From Myxococcota bacterium (GTDB lineage Bacteria > Myxococcota > UBA727 > JAHDBA01), in contig JAHDGS010000010.1 in NCBI GenBank assembly GCA_020627505.1, positions 1 through 46,765 on the forward strand: a stretch of 46,765 bases of DNA. The letters are read 5' to 3'. This document shows, piece after piece, positions 17,720 to 26,180 of this stretch. Both the position numbers and the translations under genes were made by a program. The notes below the pieces were generated by a model, which did no database searches, was not told the DNA's origin, and saw only the letters and a program-made list of their open reading frames with translations. The first letter of the stretch is position 1; each line of letters opens with the position of its first letter.

Positions 17720-18293
17720 CGTGACCTCCTTTATTTGATTGATGCTCTAACGCTGCGAAAGCCTTTCTAAATGCTTTACGACCTCGTGATATGCGTGCGC
17801 GCATAGCGTCTGGTTTGACATGTGCCATCATTGCTGCCTCTGCTGTAGACAGTCCCTCAAGATCAATAAGTAAAACGGCCTCTTGATAAACATCATCTAT
17901 GGACTCAAGTGCGCACCGAATCATATTTTGTAGTATGACGCGCCGATCAATCGCCGCATCGCTATGGGTTTTAAAATCGAGATCGGTTCGATCAGAGACT
18001 GCATAGCGTTCTTTGTATCGTCCACTTGCTCGATAATGATCGAGTACGAGGTATCGTGCCGCTCGATAGAGCCATGTTTTTGTTCCATCAGGATATGCCA
18101 ATTCATGGTTTTTCTTGTATGCCACAGCAAATGTCATCTGAATTAAGTCTTGCACAGCCTCATCATCAGCAACCCAACGCCGTAGGGTTCGCTCAATGAA
18201 TGGGAACCATTCAACGTAGAATGTATTCCATTCACGATCGCCCCATGACATCGGTGCTTTAGGCATGTGTTTACTTGTCATAAAAAACAACAT
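17712..18293 (-). CDS. ECF-type RNA polymerase sigma-70 factor
   Basis: The 193-residue protein has sigma region 2 (WFPFIERTLRRWVADDEAVQDLIQMTFAVAYKK, then TWLYRAARYLVLDHYR) and region 4 (LESIDDVYQEAVLLIDLEGLSTAEAAMMAHVKPDAMRARISRGRKAFRKAF). It has no region 1 or 3, so it is an extracytoplasmic-function type sigma factor. It heads a minus-strand cluster of a membrane TPR protein and surface lipoproteins, which are its likely regulon. No strong ribosome-binding site supports ATG 18293; in-frame ATGs at 18281 and 18266 are alternatives. Confidence 0.88.
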   Translation of the reverse strand: MLFFMTSKHMPKAPMSWGDREWNTFYVEWFPFIERTLRRWVADDEAVQDLIQMTFAVAYKKNHELAYPDGTKTWLYRAARYLVLDHYRASGRYKERYAVSDRTDLDFKTHSDAAIDRRVILQNMIRCALESIDDVYQEAVLLIDLEGLSTAEAAMMAHVKPDAMRARISRGRKAFRKAFAALEHQSNKGGHDV

Positions 18294-18362
18294 TCTAAGA
18301 TAAATGCCGCTCTATCCTCAACGATTGTGACGACTGTCTCAATATATTTATAAGACACTCAA

Positions 18363-19247
18363 TTATATAGCGAATTGAAGATTTAAATATACGCCCTGAC
18401 GAAGATTTGTTTCTTCATCGGGCGATTCTTCTGTAAAAATCCGTGTCGCGTTCACATTAACTTCTGCGCCAAGTGACAATGCCCATTGATCGCTCAACCA
18501 ATATCTGAGCTCAGCTCCAGTAAAATAATGCGTTGTCTCTGTCGTATTATTATCATCAAAGTCTGTTGCCTGAAGTGCTGTTCGTTGCACTCGAAACGGT
18601 AAACGGATATCCCACCCATAATGCTTATGCATACGTGGACGATATGAGGTCAATTTCAACGTCGGAATAATTCGGCCACCAAAAGCACGCTCTTGGATAT
18701 TCCCTGGCGATAGAGGATATATGACCTCTGTTCTAATGTTAAGGCCAACCCCAATATCAAAAGGCCCTGGTATCCCGAGCTCTCCGCCTACCTCAAACAA
18801 GATTGGACTCCGTGCCGTATTCAAATTTTGCCATCGACCACTTTGTATCAACACATATCCGCTCGGCCGCCAAACGACCTTATCTTCCCGCTTCAACACG
18901 CGCGCTTTCAAGCGTTCTGTTGATTCAAGACCGAGTAGTGCAATCATAGAAGCAGCTGATATACATTCGGTTTCATTGATCGTGACATGGACACGTTCTA
19001 ATTCCTGATCGATTCGAAATGTTGACTGGATATCATATCCGCGTGTCGTCGAATCCAATTGTTTCTCCGAAATTGTTAGTGCTATATGTAGCTGATGTGG
19101 GTCTGAAAAATCATATCCTAACGCAGCGAGCTCTTTAAATACATCCGCTTCTGAAACACATAAAGGCACTGCGGCATGCACAGGTACTGCCAGCAATATG
19201 AGCACGACAAACAAGATATCTTTCGGACGACATAAGAAACAACACAT
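18363..19247 (-). CDS. Predicted outer-membrane beta-barrel-type protein
   Basis: The 294-residue product starts with an N-terminal signal (ILFVVLILLAVPVHA). A domain of about 120 residues follows with conserved-looking Cys residues (PLCVSEAD, NETECIS). The C-terminal half alternates polar and hydrophobic residues in beta strands and ends in QGVYLNLQFAI, typical of a C-terminal barrel strand. It begins directly after the CoxE-like VWA gene stop, so the two are probably co-expressed. I do not recognise a specific family; localisation is inferred. Confidence 0.6.
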   Translation of the reverse strand: MCCFLCRPKDILFVVLILLAVPVHAAVPLCVSEADVFKELAALGYDFSDPHQLHIALTISEKQLDSTTRGYDIQSTFRIDQELERVHVTINETECISAASMIALLGLESTERLKARVLKREDKVVWRPSGYVLIQSGRWQNLNTARSPILFEVGGELGIPGPFDIGVGLNIRTEVIYPLSPGNIQERAFGGRIIPTLKLTSYRPRMHKHYGWDIRLPFRVQRTALQATDFDDNNTTETTHYFTGAELRYWLSDQWALSLGAEVNVNATRIFTEESPDEETNLRQGVYLNLQFAI

Positions 19248-19249
19248 AT

Positions 19250-20431
19250 CTAAGATGTCTGTAGCAAATGAGAAACAGCATCACCAAGGCCGTCAACAGT
19301 CATCTCAAACATCAAAAAATGTTTTCGGACCATTCGAATACTTGGTGCACCCCATATACGTTCTGGCTCTGGGTTTAGCCAAACGACCTTCGGTGTTTTC
19401 TCCGTAAAAGCCTGAAGAACTTTAATACCAGGGACGGGATTATTATATTCATAATTGATGGCCCCACCAATTTGCGTGAGTTCATATGGACTCATCCATG
19501 CATCACCCACAAATATCAATGTCCATGTATGGTCAATCTTCTTCAAGATATCAGCCGTCAATACCTGCTGTGTTTCAAAACTATCTTTGTGCAGCGTCTC
19601 ATATATACAGTTATGGAAAAGATACGATTCAAATGCCTGAAAATGTGTTTGTTGATGTGCGGCAGAAAAAAGGCGTTCCGACACGCGAGCGTGCGCATCC
19701 ATCGAACCACCCACATCCATAAAAAGCATCACTTTAAGTTTATTCTTGCGCGGGGCCCGCATGATCAAATCGATTTCGCCACCATTTCGCCCAGTTTCTT
19801 TCACCGTCGCATCAATATCAAGCTCGGTTTCAGCACCTTGTTTTGTGAGCTTCCGCAATTTTTTCAGCGCGATATTAATTTGTCGCGTATCAAGTACAAT
19901 ATCATTGCGCAATGATTGATAGCGGCGCTCTCCGGCGACTTGTACAGCAGAACGATTACCACCACCACCGCCAATGCGAATCCCGGCAGGATTAAAACCA
20001 CCATGACCAAATGGTGATGTGCCGCCAGTACCAACCCATTTGTTGCCGCCATCATGACGCTCTTTTTGCTCTTGTAAGCGCTTTTCAAGTTCGTCGCGTA
20101 GCTTATCGAGGTCCCATGCAGGGATTTCTAGCCGCTCAGCCTCTGTTAAATATCGAGGCGGTTTGGCATTTTTCAGCCATCCGAGAAGTTCGTCTTCAAT
20201 CGTGGCGATAGACCATTCACCTTCGATACCTTCAAAGTGCTTCGCGAACACAGCATCAAAGGTATCAAAATCGGCCTCTTTATGCACACATATCGAACGC
20301 GCTGTGTGATATAGGCCACTCAGCGATCCACGATGATAGCCTTTGACCAAAGCCTGCATTAACGTCAACCATTCGGTTGTGCCGACTTTGAGGCCAGCTG
20401 TTCGCATCAGATAGAGCCAATTGAAGAACAT
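19250..20431 (-). CDS. CoxE-like VWA domain protein
   Basis: The 393-residue protein has an N-terminal helical CoxE-type region and a Gly-rich linker (GTGGTSPFGHGGFNPAG). A C-terminal VWA domain follows with KVMLFMDVGGSMDAHARV (metal site DxGxS in place of DxSxS) and TLIFVGDAWMSPYEL. This matches the VWA_CoxE/DUF58-related family that normally acts with a MoxR-type AAA+ ATPase in metal-centre or complex assembly. No MoxR gene is in the window. The next gene encodes a predicted beta-barrel protein and starts right after this one. Confidence 0.8.
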   Translation of the reverse strand: MFFNWLYLMRTAGLKVGTTEWLTLMQALVKGYHRGSLSGLYHTARSICVHKEADFDTFDAVFAKHFEGIEGEWSIATIEDELLGWLKNAKPPRYLTEAERLEIPAWDLDKLRDELEKRLQEQKERHDGGNKWVGTGGTSPFGHGGFNPAGIRIGGGGGNRSAVQVAGERRYQSLRNDIVLDTRQINIALKKLRKLTKQGAETELDIDATVKETGRNGGEIDLIMRAPRKNKLKVMLFMDVGGSMDAHARVSERLFSAAHQQTHFQAFESYLFHNCIYETLHKDSFETQQVLTADILKKIDHTWTLIFVGDAWMSPYELTQIGGAINYEYNNPVPGIKVLQAFTEKTPKVVWLNPEPERIWGAPSIRMVRKHFLMFEMTVDGLGDAVSHLLQTS

Positions 20432-20487
20432 ATTTTTTCTATTAACAGATAATCGCCTTCTGTTAATAGACTATTCGTGATGTTGGC

Positions 20488-21408
20488 TTAACGGCATTGT
20501 TCGCCCACCACACACACACCTAAATCTAGGGGGAGATCAACTTCAAAAGCTTGTGTATTCGGCAGACAACATACGGCGCCGACACCGCAACTCCCATCAT
20601 CGACACATGTTGTTGCATCTGGTGTCACACATGTGCCAAGTGGTACACAACGCGTCTCAGCTTCTGGGAATGGTGCTGCTGCTCGGTTAAAATGCGCGCA
20701 ACACTCCTCAGTCTCAAGACAATCCAGTTGATCGTCACATTCAAATTGAAAGTCAAGACTGCCTGTGCAACTAGAATCGGAAGAACATGTGCCACTCAAT
20801 GCAATGGCGTCTCCTAAGGCGATTGTCGCACTGACACAGCATAAATCTGATTCATGACAAATAACGCCATCATCAGGTGTTCCACAGAATACACCGGACT
20901 CAGACATTCCCACATATGGTCCAGCAGTCAGCCCTGTATTTTCTTCACATGAGATGTCATCATTAAATGGTATGCATGGATCCGCATCATCAGGATCTTC
21001 GCTCACATCGACACCATCTCCATCTTCATCAATGCGTACCGCGACTTCTTCATCACACGCTGCATGATCGCGATCAGGCGTACATGGATCTGTCGGAACA
21101 GGATCAACATAATCGGGTGTCCCATCGCCATCAGTATCAATCGTATTAAGACAAGCGACATCTTGAGGATTCGGCGAACATGGATCGTTTGGCGCGGCAT
21201 CGATATCATCCCGAACTCCGTCACCATCGCTATCGATATAATTCTCTTCAGATTCACCCGCATCAACGATCATATTTTCTGATGCGGCTTGTTCTTCATC
21301 TCTCAATGATTCCGGACATCCAATAAAGAAAATGGCGAGAACAGTTAAGACTGCTCCGCCATTTAAGTTTTTATGACCAGGTGCCAATAAATATCGGAAC
21401 CAACTCAT
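20488..21408 (-). CDS. Lipoprotein with thrombospondin type-3-like Asp-rich calcium repeats and Cys-rich C-terminus
   Basis: Starting at ATG 21408, which follows the stop of the preceding gene by ten bases, the product is about 306 residues with a lipoprotein signal ending FFIGC. A block of TSP3-type repeats follows (DSDGDGVRDDIDAAPNDPC, DTDGDGTPDYVDPVPTDPC, DEDGDGVDVSEDPDDADPC), which are known calcium-binding loops. The rest has four or five Cys pairs of the type CCxxxxx and LxxEECCAHF. An upstream in-frame start at 21471 would overlap the previous gene by 53 bases and put the lipobox too far in, so I reject it. Surface location is inferred. Confidence 0.72.
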   Translation of the reverse strand: MSWFRYLLAPGHKNLNGGAVLTVLAIFFIGCPESLRDEEQAASENMIVDAGESEENYIDSDGDGVRDDIDAAPNDPCSPNPQDVACLNTIDTDGDGTPDYVDPVPTDPCTPDRDHAACDEEVAVRIDEDGDGVDVSEDPDDADPCIPFNDDISCEENTGLTAGPYVGMSESGVFCGTPDDGVICHESDLCCVSATIALGDAIALSGTCSSDSSCTGSLDFQFECDDQLDCLETEECCAHFNRAAAPFPEAETRCVPLGTCVTPDATTCVDDGSCGVGAVCCLPNTQAFEVDLPLDLGVCVVGEQCR

Positions 21409-21418
21409 TCGTCGAAGA

Positions 21419-22081
21419 CTACGCACCGACACGGACTGCGATAACGTCATGTGGTATATTTGTGCCATCAATCGTCACTTCAACCAGTCGGAAGTAGTAT
21501 GTACCACCTGATGTCAAACTCAGCTCGACACTATAACGTTCGCCTACTGCGGGGCTCTCACTATCAACTGTCGTTGCAATCGTTGACTCATCGAAATTAA
21601 AGTCTGCACATGGTTCAATCATGTGGACCTCAAAGTGTGATACATTAATTTCAGAAGCGGTCGCCCAGCGTAATACAACCGCACGATCATCATCCCATGT
21701 TCCGTTAAAGTAAAGCAGCTCAATTGGAAGAACTTCATCATCCGAATCATCGCCATCTGAATCATCGCCATCTGAATCATCGCCATCTGAATCATCGCTA
21801 TCTGAATCATCGCTATCTGAATCATCGCTATCTGAATCATCGCTATCCGAATCATCGCTATCTGAATCATCGCTATCCGAATCATCGCTATCTGAATCAT
21901 CGCTATCCGAATCATCGCTTCTATATTCAACATCATTATCAAGGTCTTCAAGATCTGATTCGATCACCTCACACTCTTCGTACTCCAGTGGAGGCAATTC
22001 AGGTTGTGTCGAGGGATGAGAACTGCCCCCGCCACACATTCCTGATAACGCGACGGGAAGCAAAAGACTTGCTGTTTTCAT
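21419..22081 (-). CDS. Lipoprotein with pentapeptide DDSD(S/G) repeat tract
   Basis: ATG 22081 has GGAG seven bases upstream; the longer in-frame start at 22093 is TTG and less likely. The about 220-residue product has a signal peptide ending SGMC and an acidic spacer. Twelve tandem five-residue repeats (DDSDS, the last ones DDSDG) follow, then a beta-sandwich-like C-terminal domain of about 105 residues (VVLRWATASEINVSHFEVH, GGTYYFRLVEVTIDG). That domain resembles a fibronectin-III-like fold used by secreted proteins with a 'NGTWDDDRAVVLRWATASE' type opening. Acidic repeats may bind calcium or act as a stalk. Confidence 0.7.
   Translation of the reverse strand: MKTASLLLPVALSGMCGGGSSHPSTQPELPPLEYEECEVIESDLEDLDNDVEYRSDDSDSDDSDSDDSDSDDSDSDDSDSDDSDSDDSDSDDSDSDDSDGDDSDGDDSDGDDSDDEVLPIELLYFNGTWDDDRAVVLRWATASEINVSHFEVHMIEPCADFNFDESTIATTVDSESPAVGERYSVELSLTSGGTYYFRLVEVTIDGTNIPHDVIAVRVGA
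21741..21920 (-). repeat. Twelve tandem 15-bp in-frame repeats
   Basis: The plus-strand unit is TCTGAATCATCGCTA with variants TCC/TCT and CCA/CTA. Twelve copies fill 180 bases inside the lipoprotein gene. The unit is a multiple of three, so copy-number change alters protein length without breaking the frame. The last copies near 21741 encode Gly in place of Ser. Confidence 0.92.
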
Positions 22082-22176
22082 GATATACTCCAATACGTAA
22101 AAAAGTGTTCAACTGTAGGATAAATCATGACACTTATTTTTCAAGGGATATATAAATAAGTCATCTCAAATTAAAT

Positions 22177-22200
22177 AAAGCCCTGTAAAAACAGAGCTTT
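22177..22200 (-). terminator. Putative terminator of the SnoaL-like gene
   Basis: The hairpin AAAGC-C-CTGT, loop AAAA, ACAG-A-GCTTT (one internal mismatch) sits 23 bases after the stop of the SnoaL-like gene. T-rich sequence lies downstream on the minus strand (TTTATTTAATTT). It is nearly symmetric, so it may act in both directions. Confidence 0.5.
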
Positions 22201-22222
22201 AATTTTGTTTTCAACGAAAAGA

Positions 22223-22597
22223 CTAGTTGCCGGTCGGATAGAAAAATTCTTCGCGTATAATCTTACCGTTCTCAACTGTGTATAATCCAACCTCATTGAG
22301 TTGTTGAATCTCACCACTTTGTTTGTTTTTCACTTCGTAGTTAAAATTCACTGCAAAACGATTCTCATGCGGAAAAGGACCATTGACTTCTGCTTTCAGA
22401 ACTTCGTTATTATTTGCCCACCACTCGTTTTTACCACGAATCGCTTCAAGACCTTCCATTTGTTGCGGCATCATTTCGTTACCTTGTGCCTCAACACTGA
22501 TGCAGTTTTCTGCATATAGGTTGTTCACAGCTTCAATATTTTGACCTTGTTTGCACCACTCTACAAGTTGATTGCCAATTTCCCATGTATTGCTCAT
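22223..22597 (-). CDS. SnoaL-like / NTF2-fold protein
   Basis: The 124-residue protein fits the SnoaL-like domain: an N-terminal helix (QLVEWCKQGQNIEAVNNLYAEN), GLEAIRGKNEWWANNNEV and beta strands NRFAVNFNYEV...LNEVGLYTVENGKIIREEFFY. These single-domain proteins are often cyclases, isomerases or simple ligand binders; no catalytic role is assigned. It has no signal peptide and appears monocistronic, with GGAG upstream of the ATG. Confidence 0.8.
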   Translation of the reverse strand: MSNTWEIGNQLVEWCKQGQNIEAVNNLYAENCISVEAQGNEMMPQQMEGLEAIRGKNEWWANNNEVLKAEVNGPFPHENRFAVNFNYEVKNKQSGEIQQLNEVGLYTVENGKIIREEFFYPTGN

Positions 22598-22890
22598 CTT
22601 GATCTCCTTTTATAAGCAGCTCAAGCGTACTGGCATATAAAAAGTAAAGTCCAGCCGACGTCTCGAGATTCACATAATCGACTAATATAATTATGTTTTA
22701 TCTTTCGATTTATTCATCTCCGCCATTCTTGATTGCACCGAATTATTTACTTTTATCAATGTCTCCTTTTCTACTCATAGTATGACGTCGTCAAACATCA
22801 GACGCTCGGTTGAGCGACTGAGTCTGACACTTGACCAGGACATCACAAAAATCGATACAACACGAAACCTCCTATTGAGGAGAACAACAT

Positions 22891-23199
22891 ATGAAAATTT
22901 CTAAACAGCATCATCAGCACACTTCGGCACAGTCTATCATTCACAAAAAGCAGGATGATGTTTTTCGCTATAGAGAAAAGGCAAACAAATCTGCTATGAT
23001 TGGTGCCTCAATCATATTTGCTGCAAATCTTTGTAGTGGTGGACTTGTGACGCTCTTAAGTGTTCTAGCAACTGCGAGTCTAGGTGTCGCGACCTATTAT
23101 CATGTCAAAGTGTCTAATTTGCTGGATGAGATTGAGCAGCTCCCGGTGGAAGCTCAAACTTTTGAGAACATCAGCTACGAACTCGACGAAACTGAATAG
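22891..23199 (+). CDS. Small predicted membrane protein, unknown function
   Basis: The 102-residue product has a charged His/Lys-rich N-terminus, two adjacent hydrophobic segments (SAMIGASIIFAANLCSG and LVTLLSVLATASLGVATYY) and an acidic C-terminus. GAGGAG lies eight bases before the ATG, so it is probably translated. That site can pair with CCTC just upstream (CCTC-CTATT-GAGG), which could mask ribosome binding. No family recognised. Confidence 0.6.
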   Translation: MKISKQHHQHTSAQSIIHKKQDDVFRYREKANKSAMIGASIIFAANLCSGGLVTLLSVLATASLGVATYYHVKVSNLLDEIEQLPVEAQTFENISYELDETE

Positions 23200-23239
23200 A
23201 TACGTCAGGCTGGCGTTTCAGCCATCAGATAAACCACCG

Positions 23240-24418
23240 CTAGGTAAATGTGTACAGAACAGCTTCTGCCGGGCAACCAAGTCTGAATGGCATCCAATGT
23301 CCTGTACCTGCCGTTACATACAACTGCGAAGTCGCCTGACGTTTTTGCGCAGGTGCAGTGTAAGGGCCAAGTAATTTATGTCCACTTTGCCTTGCGATCG
23401 GCTCAAATACTGAGCGATTAAAAAGTGCGACTTGTCCACCATGCGTATGCCCTGATAGCATGACAGTACCACCATGTTCGATACACGCGTTGAAACCATC
23501 GGGTCGATGACAAAGGACAAGCGTGGCCTCATCATCCGGAATACTCTGAAACGATGTCGTAAAATGCTTTTTGTAGAAGGCTTGGGTTGAGCGACCGAGA
23601 CCAGCCGGGTCATCGATGCCAACAATATGAAGTGGTGCACCATTGACATCTATTGTCGTATGCCGATCGATCAACATCTCGGCTCCGCCTTTTTCTTGTG
23701 CTTGAATAGATAATGCTCGACCTCTATATATTTCATGATTGCCAATACAAGCTTTAATCCCATGCCGTGATTTTATCTTAGATAAGGCTGAAAAGAACTG
23801 CGGGTATTTATCAAGATCGTCCGCGATATCGCCTGTTAACGCAATCAGATCGATTTCATCGTTTTTAACCAATGACGCAATATGTTCGATCTGAGCCTCA
23901 CCAATAAATGGCCCCATGTGGACATCACTTAAGTGTAGAATAGTTAGACCGCTGAGGTGTCGATGTTGACTCGCCTCAAGACGAATGCGTCTGACGATCG
24001 GACGTCCAAAACCCAGAAAAAAACCAAGTGGCACCAATGCGACCGCAATCATGGCAACAAGTGCTGATGTTTTGGTTAATATTGTTCCTATGCCCGCATT
24101 GGATTTTATTTTTGCGAGTTTGGCGAGTGGCCACCAGATTAATGCACTCGCTGCCAGCGAGGCAAATACCATTAAAATTGATGTACTCGTGAATGCAGCT
24201 ATTCCTGTGATACGGCGGAATATTTCATTGGTTGTCCGAAATCCACCATTTGAGACCAAAGCAACAAACAGAATCATCATCACAAGATATATCCAAATAC
24301 TATATCGGCTCACACGACCAAGCCAAGCTTCCCAAGCAACCGGAAATGCGGAGCGCACTGCGAAAAAAAATACCGTTAGAATAATGGGGATCGCTGCAAT
24401 AGATAAAATCCGAATCAT
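23240..24418 (-). CDS. Membrane-anchored metallophosphoesterase (YkuE-like)
   Basis: The 392-residue protein has an N-terminal block of about four hydrophobic helices and then a calcineurin-like phosphoesterase domain. The metal motifs are in order: LHLSDVHMGPF, ALTGDIADDL, GNHEIYRG, LCHRPDGF and LSGHTHGGQVAL. This is the D-x-H...GD...GNHE...H...GHTH series. Members act on membrane or peptidoglycan-linked phosphoesters or UDP-sugar lipids; the substrate here is not determined. It ends facing the small membrane-protein gene. Confidence 0.88.
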   Translation of the reverse strand: MIRILSIAAIPIILTVFFFAVRSAFPVAWEAWLGRVSRYSIWIYLVMMILFVALVSNGGFRTTNEIFRRITGIAAFTSTSILMVFASLAASALIWWPLAKLAKIKSNAGIGTILTKTSALVAMIAVALVPLGFFLGFGRPIVRRIRLEASQHRHLSGLTILHLSDVHMGPFIGEAQIEHIASLVKNDEIDLIALTGDIADDLDKYPQFFSALSKIKSRHGIKACIGNHEIYRGRALSIQAQEKGGAEMLIDRHTTIDVNGAPLHIVGIDDPAGLGRSTQAFYKKHFTTSFQSIPDDEATLVLCHRPDGFNACIEHGGTVMLSGHTHGGQVALFNRSVFEPIARQSGHKLLGPYTAPAQKRQATSQLYVTAGTGHWMPFRLGCPAEAVLYTFT

Positions 24419-24607
24419 GCTCTTGGACTAACGACTTGCAATTAGCGTGTCTACCTGTTTTTCCATTCATGGCATTCATGGGGTCACTGCCGGGACAGAG
24501 CCGGGTCAGGCTTCAAAAAAATAACTCGTGCTCTAAATAAGCACACTTATTATTCATCCAAAGGTTATATTTTCATTTAGAAATATTGGTATTGTGGTGT
24601 CTGGCAC

Positions 24608-24661
24608 GAGCGTGTCCCCAAAAATGAGCGTGTCCCCAAAAATGAGCGTGTCCCCAAAAAT
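24608..24661. repeat. Three tandem 18-bp repeats
   Basis: Three perfect copies of GAGCGTGTCCCCAAAAAT lie head to tail, about 170 bases upstream of kamA. The unit is in frame with a short open frame but has no ribosome-binding site, so I read it as non-coding. Confidence 0.9.
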
Positions 24662-24705
24662 GCCAACAAATGCACTGTCTCAACCTGACATCATCCAGCG
24701 ATTAT

Positions 24706-24733
24706 TTGGCTTCGCACAGAAATGGCTTATACT
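24706..24733 (+). promoter_or_regulatory. kamA: Possible sigma-70 promoter for kamA
   Basis: TTGGCT (24706-24711), a 16-base spacer and TATACT (24728-24733) precede kamA by about 95 bases. Transcription would start near 24740. Confidence 0.35.
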
Positions 24734-24827
24734 AGAGGACATGTGGTTTAATGGAAATGTATTTCATGCACCTGATGTTTTGTATTGAGTTCTTTCATAC
24801 TTAATACATCAAAACGAAGGAGAAGAC

Positions 24828-26180
24828 ATGACACTCACAACACTTAATACACCAAATAAAGAAGCCTTTGCATGGCGATCGCCACGTCGAGACGAATTCT
24901 GGAGAACAATCCCAGGATGGAAAGATGTGCCCTACGAGGACTTCATTCAATTTAAATGGCAGGAAAAGAACGCCATCACCAATCCGAAGAAGCTACTGCA
25001 GGCTATTCAAGATCTTGCGCCACAAAGTTTTGTGGATGACTTCAAAGCAGGCTTTGCCAAAGCGCCGATGGCTGTCCGAATATCACCTTATCTGTTGGCA
25101 TTGATCAATTGGGAAGATCCGATTAACGATCCCATTCGCCGACAGTTTCTTCCACTTGCTTCACAACTTGAACCCGACCATCCGATGCTGACGCTCGACT
25201 CATTGCATGAACAAAGTGATGCACCTGTGCCAGGACTGACGCATCGTTATCCAGATAAAGCCTTGTTCTTGGCTTTAGATACGTGTCCTGTATATTGTCG
25301 ATTTTGTACGCGATCATATGCGGTTGGTCTTGATACAGAAGAGGTTGAAAAAGTATCAATTAAAGCATCGACCGACCGATGGGCAGCTGTCTTCAAATAT
25401 ATTGAAGAAACGCCCCGTCTTGAAGATATTGTTATTTCAGGTGGCGATGCCTATCGATTGAAAGCAAAACAAATTACAGAAATCGGTGAAAAGCTTCTTT
25501 CGATTCCACATATCCGACGATTTAGATTTGCAACTAAGGGCCTTGCGATTCAGCCAATGAAAATCATTGATGACACCGATTGGGTTGATGCAATTGCAAC
25601 CATCGCAGATAAAGGGCGTCGGCTTCGAAAAGAGGTTTGTATTCACACGCACTTCAATCATGCCAACGAGGTGACTGGCATGTCAGAAGATGCGATGGGT
25701 ATCCTATTTGAAAAAGGGATTAAGGTCAGAAACCAAACAGTCCTTCAGCATGGTGTGAATGATAGTCACGAAGCCATGCTCGAAATGTCGCGCGCAATCT
25801 CATATATCAACGTCCAGCCCTACTATGTCTATGTTCATGACTTGGTTCAGGGCACTGAGGATTTGCGTACATCTGTCGCTTCAGCAGTTCGTTTAGAAAA
25901 GCATCTGCGCGGTGCAACAGCAGGATTTAATACGCCTATGTTCGTTGTTGATGCGCCTGGTGGTGGTGGCAAACGAGATGCACATAGTTATGAATACTAT
26001 GACCCGGAAACAGGTATCAGCGTTTATACTGCGCCAGCTGTGAAACGCGGGCAGTATTTTACGTACTTCGATCCAGTTCGAGAATTATCTCCCGAGATTC
26101 AGAAAGACTGGCAGGACCCGAAAAAACAGCAAGAGATGATCAATGACGCCGTTGAAAAAGCGAAAAAGGCGACCATCTAG
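24828..26180 (+). CDS. kamA: KamA family radical SAM aminomutase (lysine 2,3-aminomutase-like)
   Basis: The 450-residue protein has the radical-SAM iron-sulfur motif DTCPVYCRFCTR (C153, C157, C160), the SAM-binding ISGGDAY segment, and FVVDAPGGGGK with the PLP-binding Lys at K382. Asp338 (VHDLVQG) and Asp375 correspond to the two carboxylates that bind the lysine side chain and amino group in clostridial lysine 2,3-aminomutase. A lysine-like substrate is therefore favoured over glutamate. It is longer than EpmB (about 340 residues) and no epmA or ablB acetyltransferase gene is present. The start has AAGGAG upstream. The stop overlaps the GTG of the PTPS-fold gene by one base. Confidence 0.88.
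   Translation: MTLTTLNTPNKEAFAWRSPRRDEFWRTIPGWKDVPYEDFIQFKWQEKNAITNPKKLLQAIQDLAPQSFVDDFKAGFAKAPMAVRISPYLLALINWEDPINDPIRRQFLPLASQLEPDHPMLTLDSLHEQSDAPVPGLTHRYPDKALFLALDTCPVYCRFCTRSYAVGLDTEEVEKVSIKASTDRWAAVFKYIEETPRLEDIVISGGDAYRLKAKQITEIGEKLLSIPHIRRFRFATKGLAIQPMKIIDDTDWVDAIATIADKGRRLRKEVCIHTHFNHANEVTGMSEDAMGILFEKGIKVRNQTVLQHGVNDSHEAMLEMSRAISYINVQPYYVYVHDLVQGTEDLRTSVASAVRLEKHLRGATAGFNTPMFVVDAPGGGGKRDAHSYEYYDPETGISVYTAPAVKRGQYFTYFDPVRELSPEIQKDWQDPKKQQEMINDAVEKAKKATI

Larger units (their letters stand above)
24419..24827. other. Intergenic region upstream of kamA with short repeats
   Basis: The 409 bases hold no convincing gene. A short duplication (GGCATTCATGGCATTCATGGGG-like, around 24463-24482) is followed by TCACTGCCGGGACAGAGCCGGGTCA. 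Then come A/T-rich sequence and three tandem 18-bp units at 24608-24661. The mixture of GGGTC/GGGAC/GTCCCC words is reminiscent of remains of REP/RAYT-type elements, but I cannot define one. A probable promoter lies at 24706-24733. Confidence 0.5.

Noticed and set aside
21741-21920. CRISPR array
   Set aside because: The 15-base units are directly contiguous without unique spacers and lie in frame inside a lipoprotein gene.
24594-24788. Short open frame with repeated SVSPKM
   Set aside because: It arises from three tandem 18-bp repeats; there is no ribosome-binding site and no protein-like composition.
24828-26180. EpmB (elongation factor P lysine-modification enzyme)
   Set aside because: The protein is about 110 residues longer than EpmB and no epmA is near, so a lysine 2,3-aminomutase-like role is preferred.
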